Shown here one piece after another: positions 1 through 8,709 of a DNA stretch of 64,000 nt. How positions within the stretch are numbered: the stretch's first letter is position 1; each line of letters starts with the position of its first letter. The position numbers were made by a program, and so were the translations under genes. The notes beneath the pieces are model-generated. The model was not told the origin of the DNA and made no database searches. It was given only the letters and a program-made list of their open reading frames with translations. Source of the stretch: Neorhizobium huautlense (lineage in GTDB: Bacteria; Pseudomonadota; Alphaproteobacteria; Rhizobiales; Rhizobiaceae); NCBI RefSeq assembly GCF_030811685.1, contig NZ_JAUSRF010000001.1:310001-374000 (forward strand). Direction: 5' to 3'.

Positions 1-389
1 TGGTCGCTGTCATAACCGCGATGGGTGGCGAGATCGAAGGCGACCGACAGGCCTTTCTGACCGGCCGCAAGGTTTCGCCGATAAAAGGCGTTGCTCTCCT
101 GCGCAGTGGAAAACCCCGCATATTGGCGAATGGTCCAAGGCCGGCCGGCATACATGGTTGCGCGCGGACCGCGAACAAATGGCTTTATGCCCGGCAGCGT
201 GTCGAGATGGTCCACGCCTTCCAAATCTTCGGCGGTATATAGCGGCTTGATATCGATGCCTTCGGCGGTGTGCCAGACGAGCTTTTCCGCAGACCCCTTC
301 AATTCCTTTTCGGCAAGGACCTGCCAGTCCTGCGGCGCCGTAAACGATGTGTCAGCGGATGCATTCGTCTTCACCTTTTTATCCGACAC
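1..389 (-). CDS. scpA: Methylmalonyl-CoA mutase, N-terminal part (runs off the window)
   Basis: Only the first 129 or so codons are present. Reading the minus strand from a GTG at 389 gives an uninterrupted frame with [33 protein letters not shown] and [19 protein letters not shown], which is the substrate-binding N-terminal region of B12-dependent methylmalonyl-CoA mutase large subunits. The enzyme interconverts (R)-methylmalonyl-CoA and succinyl-CoA in the cytoplasm, at the end of propionyl-CoA degradation. An AGGAGG-type ribosome site lies just upstream of the GTG, which decides the start. The B12-binding C-terminal domain is outside the window. The gene diverges from the TRAP operon across a 658-base gap. 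Confidence 0.93.
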   Translation of the reverse strand, partial: MSDKKVKTNASADTSFTAPQDWQVLAEKELKGSAEKLVWHTAEGIDIKPLYTAEDLEGVDHLDTLPGIKPFVRGPRATMYAGRPWTIRQYAGFSTAQESNAFYRRNLAAGQKGLSVAFDLATHRGYDSD

Positions 390-597
390 CGATGTCCTCC
401 TGCTCTTGCGACTTTGATCATGCGCTGGCCTGCACCCTTTATAGCTAGTGCGCAACCCGACCGATGACAGCCGTTGAACCCGCATTTCTGAAACACGGAA
501 ACATTGGCTGGCGTTCCTCCATGAGCCAGTCACAGCCCGAATTAAAAACGCAAAACTCTCGTAAATATAAAAACAGAAAGAAATAAGTATAATTGCG

Positions 598-614
598 TTT
601 TGACATGATCAAAA
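598..614. promoter_or_regulatory. Inverted repeat, possible operator
   Basis: TTTTGA-N5-TCAAAA is a perfect dyad in the A+T-rich part of the gap upstream of the TRAP operon. Its position suits a regulator of the TRAP genes. The protein that binds is unknown. Confidence 0.35.
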
Positions 615-665
615 CACCGAATTTGACATTTGAAAATGCGACAATTTCGCCTGATCAAATTTTTC

Positions 666-678
666 GTGATCAGATCAC
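666..678. promoter_or_regulatory. Short palindrome, possible operator
   Basis: GTGATC-A-GATCAC is a perfect odd palindrome. A further TGATCA sits 14 bases to its left and another within the 598-614 dyad, so TGATCA cores recur through this promoter region. Function is inferred only from position. Confidence 0.3.
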
Positions 679-839
679 CGACGGATGCAATCCGTATTCC
701 AAAACAACCTCACCGCATCATCCCGATGTTTTATCTGGATGGCGGCATCATACGACAACGATAAGCAGAAATATTTTCCAATATTAGACAAGGCCGATGC
801 GACGTCTTGTACATTGACGATAAAAAACCGCAGACCTAG

Positions 840-883
840 CCATGTGGAAGTCGAATGGGGAGCGACATCCACATGGGTTTTTC
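840..883 (+). terminator. Terminator-like hairpin in the dctP leader
   Basis: A perfect 9-bp stem (CCATGTGGA with TCCACATGG) encloses a 19-base loop and is followed by GTTTTTC. It lies about 165 bases before the dctP start. It could stop transcription entering from upstream, or act as an attenuator if the TRAP promoter lies to its left. Confidence 0.45.
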
Positions 884-1047
884 TTTCAAAACCGATGTCG
901 TTTTGCCGGCGAGAGCCGCCGCCTTCGCATGGGAGGGAGAACGCAATCCGGCCATGGGGCCGGTCACTGGCCGGACGCAGGACCGAAAATCGGGAAGCCC
1001 GGCCCAAAAAATTCAAGTCGCACTTAAATCGTAATGGAGGAAATACA

Positions 1048-2034
1048 ATGAAAGTAAGTTTGAAGACCGTTCGCTCGCTGTTTCTGGTGGCCGGCGCCGC
1101 CGGCATTCTGATGAGCTCGACAGCCATGGCGCGCGATTTCCGCTCCGCCGACATCCACCCCAACGACTATCCGACCGTGCAGGGCGCCATGTATATGGGC
1201 AAGCTTCTGTCGGAGCGCACCGGCGGCAAGATGGGCGTGAAAGTGTTCCCGAACGGCGCGCTGGGTGACGAACGCGGCACGATCGAACAGCTGCGCATCG
1301 GCGGGCTGGACATGCTGCGCATCAGCGCCGCCGTGGTCAACAACATGGTCCCGGAAACCATCGTCATTTCGCTGCCCTTCATTTTCCGCTCCACGGAGCA
1401 TGAACGCGCCGTGCTGGACGGGCCGATTGGCGACGAAGTGCTGAAGGCACTGGAAAAGCAGGGCATGGTAGGCCTTGCCTTTTACGACAGCGGCTCGCGC
1501 TCGATGTACACCAAGAAGCCGATCAGGACCCTGGCCGATCTGAAGAACATGAAGATCCGTGTGCAGCAGTCCGACATGTTCGTCGCCATGGTGCAGGCGC
1601 TCGATGCCAATGCTACACCGATGCCGATGGGCGAAGTTTATACCGGCCTGAAGACCGGCATTATCGATGCGGCGGAAAACAATCATCCGTCCTACGAATC
1701 CTCGCATCATTTCGAGGCGGCCAAATATTTCACCCGCACCGAACATGCCATGGTGCCGGAACTGCTGCTCTTCTCCAAGCCGATCTGGGACACGCTGACA
1801 CCGGAAGACCAGGCGATCATCCGCAAGGCCGCCAAGGACTCGGTCGTCGAGCAGCGCCGCCTGTGGGATGAGCGCGAGGCCAAGTCGAAGGAGATCGTCG
1901 AAAAGGCAGGCAGCGTCATCGCCGAAGTGGCCGACAAGCAGGAATTCGTCGACGCGATGAAGCCTGTCTACGAACAGTTCGCCAAGACGCCCGAGTTGCA
2001 GGATCTCGTCAAGCGGATCCAGGAAACCAAGTAG
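1048..2034 (+). CDS. dctP: TRAP transporter solute-binding protein (DctP family)
   Basis: A 328-residue periplasmic binding protein. A Sec signal peptide of about 28 residues ends at AMA before RDFRSAD. The mature protein shows DctP landmarks: the GDERGTIEQLRIGGLDM segment, the long IRTLADLKNMKIRVQ stretch with the ligand-anchoring arginine, and PMPMGEVYTGLKTGIIDAAENN. It captures a carboxylate ligand and delivers it to the membrane subunits encoded next. Start 1048 is chosen because GGAGG lies 7 bases upstream and the signal peptide begins there; a longer open frame upstream has no ribosome site. The ligand cannot be read from sequence. Confidence 0.95.
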   Translation: MKVSLKTVRSLFLVAGAAGILMSSTAMARDFRSADIHPNDYPTVQGAMYMGKLLSERTGGKMGVKVFPNGALGDERGTIEQLRIGGLDMLRISAAVVNNMVPETIVISLPFIFRSTEHERAVLDGPIGDEVLKALEKQGMVGLAFYDSGSRSMYTKKPIRTLADLKNMKIRVQQSDMFVAMVQALDANATPMPMGEVYTGLKTGIIDAAENNHPSYESSHHFEAAKYFTRTEHAMVPELLLFSKPIWDTLTPEDQAIIRKAAKDSVVEQRRLWDEREAKSKEIVEKAGSVIAEVADKQEFVDAMKPVYEQFAKTPELQDLVKRIQETK

Positions 2035-2042
2035 CTCATACC

Positions 2043-2076
2043 GGAAGCAGCCCCGCCAAAGCCGGGCGCTGCTTCC
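2043..2076 (+). promoter_or_regulatory. Intercistronic stem-loop between dctP and dctQ
   Basis: GGAAGCAGC pairs with GCTGCTTCC across a short G+C-rich loop, directly after the dctP stop. Such structures commonly protect the upstream message or partly terminate, so that the binding protein is made in excess over the membrane subunits. That role is inferred. Confidence 0.5.
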
Positions 2077-2092
2077 TCTTCCGAGGAATGTC

Positions 2093-2632
2093 ATGAACGC
2101 TCACATCGAACCGGGCGCGGCACATCTGCCGCCCATGACCGGATGGCTGACGCGCGTCAATGCGCCGCTTGCCAAAGCCGGTATGATACTCGCCATTTCA
2201 GGCCTTCTGGCCCTTGTGGCCATCGTTTTCTACCAGGTGTTCGGCCGTTACGTGCTGAACGACAGTCCCAGTTGGACGGAGAATATGGCCATCGTGCTCA
2301 TTCTCTATGTCACCATGATCGGCGCGGCCGTCGGCGTGCGCGACGCCGGTCATATCGCCCTCGATTCCCTGACCGTGCTTCTGCCCTATCGCTGGCAGCG
2401 GTTCATGGAACTGATCATCTACTGCACCATCTGCGTGTTCGGTGCCGCCATGGCCTATAACGGCTGGCGGCTGGGCTGGTCCGTCGCTCCCTACCTGATG
2501 CCCAATCTGCATGTCACCGAAGCCGTGCGCTACATCCCGCTCTCGGCTGCCGGCGTGCTGATCGTGATGTTTTCCATCGAACATATTCTTGCAATTTTCC
2601 GTGGCGCGGAGGTCGTACCGTCATGGCACTAA
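2093..2632 (+). CDS. dctQ: TRAP transporter small membrane subunit (DctQ family)
   Basis: A 179-residue protein with four hydrophobic segments, at about residues 28-50, 63-85, 100-122 and 145-167, as expected for DctQ. The family signature around WTENMAIVLILYVTMIGAAVGVRDAGHIALD is clear. It pairs with the large subunit in the inner membrane to power Na+-coupled uptake of the ligand bound by the DctP protein. A CGAGGA ribosome site precedes ATG 2093. Its last 10 bases overlap the next gene, which suggests translational coupling. Confidence 0.93.
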   Translation: MNAHIEPGAAHLPPMTGWLTRVNAPLAKAGMILAISGLLALVAIVFYQVFGRYVLNDSPSWTENMAIVLILYVTMIGAAVGVRDAGHIALDSLTVLLPYRWQRFMELIIYCTICVFGAAMAYNGWRLGWSVAPYLMPNLHVTEAVRYIPLSAAGVLIVMFSIEHILAIFRGAEVVPSWH

Positions 2633-3906
2633 CCATTCTCTGCATTACCTTTGTCGCCTTTCTGGTGATGGGCATCCCGGTCGCCTTCGCGATCGGCCTG
2701 TCGGCGCTCTGCACCATTCTTTACGAAGGGCTGCCGATCGCGGTCGGCTTCCAGCAGATGATGGCGGGCATGAACGTGTTTTCGTTCCTCGCCATCCCCT
2801 TCTTCATCTTTTCCGGCGAGTTGATGCTGCATGGCGGCGTTGCCGACAAGATCGTCAATGCGGCGAAAGCCATGGTCGGCCATGTGCGCGGCGGTCTCGG
2901 CATGTCCAATGTCGTCGCCTGCACCCTGTTCGGCGGCGTCGCCGGCTCTCCCGTTGCCGACGTTTCGGCCATGGGCGCCGTGATGATCCCGATGATGAAA
3001 AAGGAAGGGTATGACGCCGACTACGCGGTCAACGTCACCACCCATGCAGCCCTTGTCGGCGCGCTGATGCCGACAAGCCATAACATGATCATCTATGCGC
3101 TTGCCGCCAGCGGCAAGGCTTCGATCGGGGCATTGATCGCAGCCGGCATCATGCCTGCTCTTCTGCTGATGGTCTGCAATCTCGGCGCTGCCTATTATGT
3201 CGCGAGAAAGCGCGGGTATCCGGCCGGCACGTTCCCGGGCTGGCATATCGTGGCCCGTTCGCTGGCGGCTGCCGCTCCCGGCATGCTGATCGTGGTGATC
3301 ATCCTCGCGGGCATCATTTCGGGCATTTTCACCGCAACGGAATCGGCATCCATCGCGGTGATCTACACGCTGCTTTTGACCTTCTTCATCTATCGCACCA
3401 TGACCTGGAACAAGTTCCTCGAAGCGGCCGCAAAGACGGTGAAGACCACCGGCATCGTTCTTCTGCTGATCGGGGTCTCGACCATGTTCCAGTACCTGAT
3501 GGGTCTCTACGGCGTCGCCGACATGACCGGTGAGTTGATGGCGCATATTTCCACCAATCCGATCGTCATCTTCTTGATGATCAACATCATCCTCTTCCTG
3601 CTCGGCACGTTCATGGACATGGCAAGCACGATCCTGATCTGCACGCCGATTTTTCTGCCGATCGCCATGCAATACGGTATGGACCCGGTTCAGTTCGGCA
3701 TTGTCATGCTCTTGAATTGCGCGCTTGGTCTCAACACACCGCCGGTCGGCACCACGCAGTTCATCGGCTGCGCCATCGGCGAAATCTCGGTGGGCGAGGT
3801 GATAAAATCCATCCTGCCTTTCTACAGCGCGCTGTTCCTCGCCATGGCATTGGTCACCTATGTGCCGATGTTCTCCATGTGGCTGCCACGGTTGCTGATG
3901 CACTGA
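2623..3906 (+). CDS. dctM: TRAP transporter large membrane subunit (DctM family)
   Basis: A 427-residue, about 12-segment membrane protein of normal DctM length. Landmarks include the GIPVAFAIGLSAL opening, FLAIPFFIFSGELMLHGGVADKIV, the GGVAGSPVADVSAMGAVMIPMM hairpin region and NCALGLNTPPVGTTQFIGCAIG near the end. It forms the ion-coupled translocation pathway with DctQ. Its start overlaps the dctQ stop by 10 bases, and a strong terminator follows 26 bases after the stop, closing a three-gene operon. Confidence 0.95.
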   Translation: MALTILCITFVAFLVMGIPVAFAIGLSALCTILYEGLPIAVGFQQMMAGMNVFSFLAIPFFIFSGELMLHGGVADKIVNAAKAMVGHVRGGLGMSNVVACTLFGGVAGSPVADVSAMGAVMIPMMKKEGYDADYAVNVTTHAALVGALMPTSHNMIIYALAASGKASIGALIAAGIMPALLLMVCNLGAAYYVARKRGYPAGTFPGWHIVARSLAAAAPGMLIVVIILAGIISGIFTATESASIAVIYTLLLTFFIYRTMTWNKFLEAAAKTVKTTGIVLLLIGVSTMFQYLMGLYGVADMTGELMAHISTNPIVIFLMINIILFLLGTFMDMASTILICTPIFLPIAMQYGMDPVQFGIVMLLNCALGLNTPPVGTTQFIGCAIGEISVGEVIKSILPFYSALFLAMALVTYVPMFSMWLPRLLMH

Positions 3907-3932
3907 CGCCAAACACCCTCCGAAAACGACAG

Positions 3933-3961
3933 CGCCCGGCTCTCGAAAGCCGGGCGTTTTC
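3933..3961 (+). terminator. Rho-independent terminator of the TRAP operon
   Basis: CGCCCGGCT pairs with AGCCGGGCG around a 6-base loop and is followed by TTTTC, 26 bases after the dctM stop. Confidence 0.85.
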
Positions 3962-4149
3962 GCGTGCAGTATCAACGGTTGCAGAGGCAGCACTCCATCA
4001 CACCAAAACATCGGCATGGAATTGATTTTTTCCAATTTCGCCCAAACTGACAAAAGACTGGTCTCAAACAGACCCGAAAGAAAGCATGGCTTTGCTCGTG
4101 AGTCCCAAAACCCTCCCCTAGTGTCACGGCCACAAGAAGGAGCCTTTTG

Positions 4150-4983
4150 ATGTTTGCCAAGACCATCACCAAAACCGTTTTCGGACTTGCCCTTTCGGTC
4201 GCCACGCTGGCCGCCACACAGGCTTCGGCCGATGCCACGCTGGACCGCATCAAGGGCCGCGGCAAACTCACTGTCGGCGTGATCCTGTCGGGCGCACCAT
4301 TCGGCTCTATCGATCCCAAGACCCAGGAACAGAAGGGTTACAATATCGACATCGCCAAGGCGCTGGCCGCCGATTTGGGTGTCGAATTGGAAACCGTTAC
4401 GGTCACCCCGCCGAACCGCGTGCAGTTCCTGCAGCAGGGCAAGGTCGATATCCTGATCGCCAACATGCAGTACACCGAGGAACGCGCCAAGGTTCTGGAC
4501 TACGTGCCGACCCCTTACGACCGTGCCGGCGGTGCCGCCGTGGTGCGCAAGGATAGCGGCCTGAAGGACTGGGCCGACCTCAAGGGCAAGCCGGTCTGCA
4601 TCTCGCAGGGCTCCAACTATGCGCAGCCGCTCGCCGAAGAATATGGCGCGATCGTCAAGGGCCTGCCGAGCCAGCCGGAATCGCTGCTCGCCCTGCAGGG
4701 CGGCAATTGCGTCGCGGCCGTTCACGTCGGCGCAACCGTTGGCCTGCTGCTTCTCGACCGCGCCGACGAATGGAAGGATTACGCCATTCCCTTCCCGACC
4801 GAGCTGATCCCTTCGGACAGCGTGATCTGGCTGCGCAAGGGCGAAGCCGACACCCAGAAGGCGCTCGACGAATCCGTGAAGAAGCTGCACGCTTCCGGCA
4901 AGATGCTTGAACTGGCCAAGGAAAACCGCCTGCTCAACACCAAGTATCTCGAGGAAGAAAACAAGAAGCTTTCTGCCAAGTAA
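4150..4983 (+). CDS. Polar amino-acid-type ABC transporter, periplasmic binding protein (family 3)
   Basis: A 277-residue SBP_bac_3 protein. The signal peptide (about 27 residues, ending ASA before DATLD) is followed by the family pattern GRGKLTVGVILSGAPFGSID, GYNIDIAKALAADLGVELE, then QGKVDILIANMQYTEERAKVLDY. It captures a polar, probably amino- or iminocarboxylate, ligand. ATG 4150 is preferred over the TTG one codon upstream because AAGGAG lies 7 bases before it. It heads a six-gene set with little intergenic space, running through two permeases, an ATPase, an MmgE/PrpD enzyme and a flavin monooxygenase. Confidence 0.93.
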   Translation: MFAKTITKTVFGLALSVATLAATQASADATLDRIKGRGKLTVGVILSGAPFGSIDPKTQEQKGYNIDIAKALAADLGVELETVTVTPPNRVQFLQQGKVDILIANMQYTEERAKVLDYVPTPYDRAGGAAVVRKDSGLKDWADLKGKPVCISQGSNYAQPLAEEYGAIVKGLPSQPESLLALQGGNCVAAVHVGATVGLLLLDRADEWKDYAIPFPTELIPSDSVIWLRKGEADTQKALDESVKKLHASGKMLELAKENRLLNTKYLEEENKKLSAK

Positions 4984-5007
4984 AGCGGAAGGCAGCGGTA
5001 AAGCCAT

Positions 5008-5754
5008 ATGCAGGACATGAACCTGACCGGCCTGTTCATCGATCTGATGGGCAGGCTGGGTCTCAATTACGAATTTCTGGCCACGGGTTACGAAGCACAG
5101 ATCTGGCGTGACGGTTTTATCACCACGCTCTATCTGGTCGCCGTCACCATTCCCGTCAGCCTGATTGTCGGCCTGATCTTTGCCGCCTGCCTGACCTCGG
5201 GCAGGCTTTGGCTTTCCGCGCCGGTGCGCGGTTTTGTCGAACTCACCCGCAATACGCCGACGCTCGTGCAGCTGATGTTCAGCTTTCTGGTACTGAACAC
5301 CGTCGTTTCCAACATGCTCGGCGGCGCGCAGAACAATCCGCTCTCACCGTTCTTCTGGGTCGTCGCCGTCGTCGGCCTGCATGTGGCCGCCCTGCATGCC
5401 GAAGCGATCCGCGGCGGCATCGAAGCCGTTCCCTCCTCAATGATCGAGGCGGCGCGCGGCATGGGATTCAGCCAGTTCGAGATTTTGCGTTATGTGCAGA
5501 TCCCGCTCGCCTTCCGCGCCTCGTTGCCGGCCATCGTCAACGGTCTGATCAGCCTCGTCAAATCCACCACGGTCGGCAATGCGATTGCCGTCAGCGAAAT
5601 CACCTATGCCTCGATCATGGTGTGGACGCAGCGCGACAACGTCGTGGAACTGATGATCGTGCTTCTCGCCTTCTTCAGCCTGATCAATTTTGTCGTCGCC
5701 CGCGTCGGCTCATGGGTGGAGCGCAGGCTCGCCATTCCGGGATATGGGCTATGA
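5008..5754 (+). CDS. Polar amino-acid-type ABC transporter permease 1
   Basis: A 248-residue HisM/GlnP-type inner-membrane permease. It has several hydrophobic segments and the coupling (EAA) loop region EAIRGGIEAVPSSMIEAARGMGFSQFE, which contacts the ATPase. The motif FVELTRNTPTLVQLMF near residue 80 is typical of the HEQRo/GlnP group. It forms a heterodimer with the next permease. The stop codon overlaps the next start as ATGA (5751-5754), implying coupled translation. Confidence 0.93.
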   Translation: MQDMNLTGLFIDLMGRLGLNYEFLATGYEAQIWRDGFITTLYLVAVTIPVSLIVGLIFAACLTSGRLWLSAPVRGFVELTRNTPTLVQLMFSFLVLNTVVSNMLGGAQNNPLSPFFWVVAVVGLHVAALHAEAIRGGIEAVPSSMIEAARGMGFSQFEILRYVQIPLAFRASLPAIVNGLISLVKSTTVGNAIAVSEITYASIMVWTQRDNVVELMIVLLAFFSLINFVVARVGSWVERRLAIPGYGL

Positions 5755-6536
5755 GCATGGCAGTGACACCCAAGACCACATCAACCAGCAGCCGCGTGCT
5801 GCGTTACATCGGCTTTGTGGCCATGCCGCTGATCGTCATCGTCTGGTCGCTGATCGACCTGTCGCTGGGCCGCGAGCTTGTGGAATGGATCCCCTACCTC
5901 GCCTCCGGCTTTTCGATGAATATCCTCATCACCATTTGCGCTGTCACGCTCGGCACCACGGCCGGCGTCACTCTCGGCCTCATGCAGCTGGCGCCTTTCT
6001 GGTTCGTCCGTCTGCCGGCGCAGATCTATGTGCAGATTTTTCGCAATGCCCCGGCGCTGGTGCTGATCTTTGCCACGACCTACATCTTTCCCTTCGAGAT
6101 CGTGCTGTTCGGTAACTACCTGCCTTTCCCGGACTGGGTGAAGGCGGTGATTGGCCTTGCCATCCTGTCCAGCGCCTATATCGCCGAAATCACCCGCGGC
6201 GCGGTTCTCTCCATCCCGACCACACAATGGGAAGCCACCAAGGGCCTCGGTTTTTCACGCCTGCAGGCGCTGCGTTACGTGATCCTGCCGCAATGCGTGC
6301 GCCGCTCGCTGCCGCCATGGATGAACGTCGCATCGTCGATGGCCATGGGCACGTCGCTTGCCTCGCTGGTGGGCGTGCATGAACTCATGCATGCGGCAAC
6401 CGATGCCAGCACCGCCGTGCGTCGGCTCGATTTCACCATCATCGCCTATGTCGTGGTGATGGCCGCCTTTTTCACGCTCTGCTACCCGATTGCCCGCCTG
6501 ACCCGTCGCCTCGAACAGCGCTTCAACGCGGGCTGA
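5751..6536 (+). CDS. Polar amino-acid-type ABC transporter permease 2
   Basis: A 261-residue permease of the same family, starting MSMAVTPKTT at an ATG inside the stop codon of permease 1. It carries YVQIFRNAPALVLIF (compare FVELTRNTPTLVQLMF in permease 1) and the EAA loop YIAEITRGAVLSIPTTQWEATKGLGFS. Open frame exists further upstream but is out of phase with the upstream permease and has no ribosome site. With its partner it forms the membrane channel for the ligand of the binding protein at 4150. Confidence 0.92.
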   Translation: MSMAVTPKTTSTSSRVLRYIGFVAMPLIVIVWSLIDLSLGRELVEWIPYLASGFSMNILITICAVTLGTTAGVTLGLMQLAPFWFVRLPAQIYVQIFRNAPALVLIFATTYIFPFEIVLFGNYLPFPDWVKAVIGLAILSSAYIAEITRGAVLSIPTTQWEATKGLGFSRLQALRYVILPQCVRRSLPPWMNVASSMAMGTSLASLVGVHELMHAATDASTAVRRLDFTIIAYVVVMAAFFTLCYPIARLTRRLEQRFNAG

Positions 6537-6548
6537 AGGATTTTTATC

Positions 6549-7352
6549 ATGACTGCATCTACCGCAACCGAGACTGGCGCCGCGATCGTGAAACTGGAAG
6601 ACGTTCATCTGTCTTTTGGCCAGACCGAAGTTCTCAAAGGCATCGACCTCACCATCAACAAGGGTGATGCCGTTTCGATCATCGGCCCGTCCGGCTCCGG
6701 AAAATCCACCATCCTGCGCTGCATCAACGCGCTGGTGACGCCGCAGAGCGGAAAGATCACCGTGGCCGGCACCCGCGTCGATCAGCTGACCAAGGAAAGC
6801 GAACGCATCCAGCTGCGCAAGCGTGTCGGCATCGTCTTCCAGCAATACAATCTGTTTCCGCACCTGACGGTTCTCGACAATATCGTACTGGCCCCGACCA
6901 AAATTCTCGGCGCCGACAGGACCGCCACCGTCAAGCTTGCCCGCGAACTGCTGGAAAAGGTCCGCCTTTCGGAAAAGGCAGATGCCTATCCCGGCCAGCT
7001 GTCCGGCGGCCAGCAGCAGCGTGTGGCCATTGCCCGTGCGCTCGCCATGAAGCCGGAACTCGTCCTGTTCGACGAGGTCACTTCCGCGCTCGATCCGGAA
7101 ACGGTGGGCGAGGTTCTGTGGGTGATCCGCGACCTCATCCGCGACGGCATGACCAGCATTCTCGTCACCCACGAAATGCGCTTTGCCGAAGAGATCAGCG
7201 ACACGGTCGTGTTCACCGAAAACGGCCGCATCGTCGATCACGGCTCACCGCAGCAGATCTTTCACACGACCGACAATCCCCGCATCCGCCAGTTCGTCGG
7301 CGGTCTTTCCGGTGGTGGTCGCGGCGCGGTGCGCGACGGCGAAGGTATCTGA
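6549..7352 (+). CDS. Polar amino-acid-type ABC transporter ATP-binding protein (GlnQ family)
   Basis: A 267-residue ABC ATPase. Walker A GPSGSGKST is at about residues 46-54, the Q-loop FQQYNLFPHLTV follows, then signature LSGGQQQRVAIARAL, Walker B LVLFDEVTSALDPE and the switch histidine in LVTHEMRFAEE. It hydrolyses ATP to drive the two permeases. GAAGGA precedes ATG 6549. The extended N-terminus (about 12 residues before VKLEDVHLSFG) is ordinary. The next gene starts 3 bases after its stop. Confidence 0.94.
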   Translation: MTASTATETGAAIVKLEDVHLSFGQTEVLKGIDLTINKGDAVSIIGPSGSGKSTILRCINALVTPQSGKITVAGTRVDQLTKESERIQLRKRVGIVFQQYNLFPHLTVLDNIVLAPTKILGADRTATVKLARELLEKVRLSEKADAYPGQLSGGQQQRVAIARALAMKPELVLFDEVTSALDPETVGEVLWVIRDLIRDGMTSILVTHEMRFAEEISDTVVFTENGRIVDHGSPQQIFHTTDNPRIRQFVGGLSGGGRGAVRDGEGI

Positions 7353-7354
7353 TC

Positions 7355-8695
7355 ATGGCCAACGCACCGCTTACCGCCGCCTTTGCCGACGCGATCGTCA
7401 ACTCCGATCCGACCACCGATGCCGCGGCCATGGCGGCGGCCCGCACCGCGATCATCGATTTTCTGGCCTGCACGATTGCCGGCGCGAGCGACCGCACGAC
7501 CGGTGTTTTGGCCAAGGCTGTCGGCGGCGATCTGCCGGGCGGCGCCATTCTCGTCGGCAGCGACAGGAAGACCGATGCGCTGGTAGCAGCCGTGGTCAAC
7601 GGATATGCCGGCCATGTGCTGGATTATGACGATGTGCATGCCAGCGTGCGCGGCCATCCCACCACCGTTATCATTCCCGCTTTGCTGGCTCTCGCCGCAG
7701 AGTGCGAATTTTCTGCCGAAGCCTTTGTCGCCTCCTACGTTGTGGGCCTTGAGGCCATGGCGCGGCTCGGCCTTTCGCTCGGCACCAAACATTACGAAAA
7801 CGGCTTTCACGCCACCGCCACCCTCGGCCCGATTGGTGTCGCCGCCGCGATCTGCCACCTGACCGGCGCATCGGTGGATGAAACAGCGGTCGCACTCGGC
7901 ATCGCCGCGACACAGGCCTCCGGTCTTCGCCTGCAATTCGGTTACGACACAAAGCCCTATCACGCTGGCATGGCCGCGCGTTCCGGCCTTCTGGCCGCTC
8001 GGCTTGCAGCGGCAGGTTTCGGCGGCGCGCCTGACTTCCTCGACAATCCGGTCGGGTTCCATTCGGCCTATGCTTTCGACGCCGGCAAACCGGAACTGGT
8101 GAGCAAAGACTGGGGCGAGCCGTGGCAGATCGTATCGCCCGGCCTGACCCTCAAAGCCTATCCCTGCTGCACCGCCAGCCACCCCGTCGCCTCTCTCGGT
8201 ATCGAACTTCACAAAGAAGGTTTGAAAGCCGAACAGATCGAAACAATCACCTTCACCTATCCGCCCGGTGCCGATGCCGCGCTGGTGGTGACGAAACCGA
8301 CCAACGGTATCGAAGCCCGTTTCAGCCCCGAATACGTGTTTTCCGCCGCCCTGATCGACGGCGCGCTGCGGCTCGACCATTTTGACGAACGTCCCGTCGA
8401 AGACCGGATCATGACGCTCGCCGCCCGCGCCGGCCGCCGCCATGACGAGACGGCACCGCGCATGTCCAGCGATCCGACCACCCGTTTTGTCGTGCTCGAC
8501 GTCACGCTCAAGGATGGCAACGCCATCAACCGCCGTTTCGACGGCCTGCCGGGTGTGACCGATCCGACCGACAAATTCCGTGACGCGACCGCTGCCAATG
8601 CGGCCTTCGCCGAGATTCCCAAGCTTGTCCGCAGCATGAAGACAGAGGCCGACCTCTCACGACTTCTCTCCCTGCTCAACCAGAACCCGATTTGA
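7355..8695 (+). CDS. MmgE/PrpD family protein, possibly iminodisuccinate epimerase-like
   Basis: A 446-residue cytoplasmic protein with the MmgE/PrpD fold signature: LDYDDVHASVRGHPTTVIIPALLALAAE near the N-terminus, HATATLGPIGVAAA, then KAYPCCTASHP and EARFSPEYVFSAALIDG. The family includes methylcitrate dehydratase, cis-aconitate decarboxylase and the iminodisuccinate epimerase characterised from an Agrobacterium isolate. The companions (a polar amino-acid-type importer and an NtaA-type monooxygenase) point to an aminopolycarboxylate substrate rather than methylcitrate. ATG 7355 follows the ATPase stop by 2 bases; the long upstream extension of this frame overlaps the ATPase and is rejected. 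The exact reaction is inferred from context. Confidence 0.85.
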   Translation: MANAPLTAAFADAIVNSDPTTDAAAMAAARTAIIDFLACTIAGASDRTTGVLAKAVGGDLPGGAILVGSDRKTDALVAAVVNGYAGHVLDYDDVHASVRGHPTTVIIPALLALAAECEFSAEAFVASYVVGLEAMARLGLSLGTKHYENGFHATATLGPIGVAAAICHLTGASVDETAVALGIAATQASGLRLQFGYDTKPYHAGMAARSGLLAARLAAAGFGGAPDFLDNPVGFHSAYAFDAGKPELVSKDWGEPWQIVSPGLTLKAYPCCTASHPVASLGIELHKEGLKAEQIETITFTYPPGADAALVVTKPTNGIEARFSPEYVFSAALIDGALRLDHFDERPVEDRIMTLAARAGRRHDETAPRMSSDPTTRFVVLDVTLKDGNAINRRFDGLPGVTDPTDKFRDATAANAAFAEIPKLVRSMKTEADLSRLLSLLNQNPI

Positions 8696-8709
8696 CGAAA
8701 GACTTTACC

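Larger units (their letters stand above)
390..1047. other. 658-base divergent intergenic region
   Basis: No convincing gene lies between the mutase gene and dctP. Open frames here are short or simply extend dctP upstream without a ribosome site. The left half is A+T rich (about 540-620) and holds two short dyads; the right half holds a terminator-like hairpin at 840-883. It presumably carries both divergent promoters and the operator of an unseen regulator. Confidence 0.6.

Noticed and set aside
2629-5007. A 792-codon minus-strand open frame over dctM and the binding-protein gene
   Set aside because: It lies opposite two well-recognised genes and has the composition of a shadow frame.
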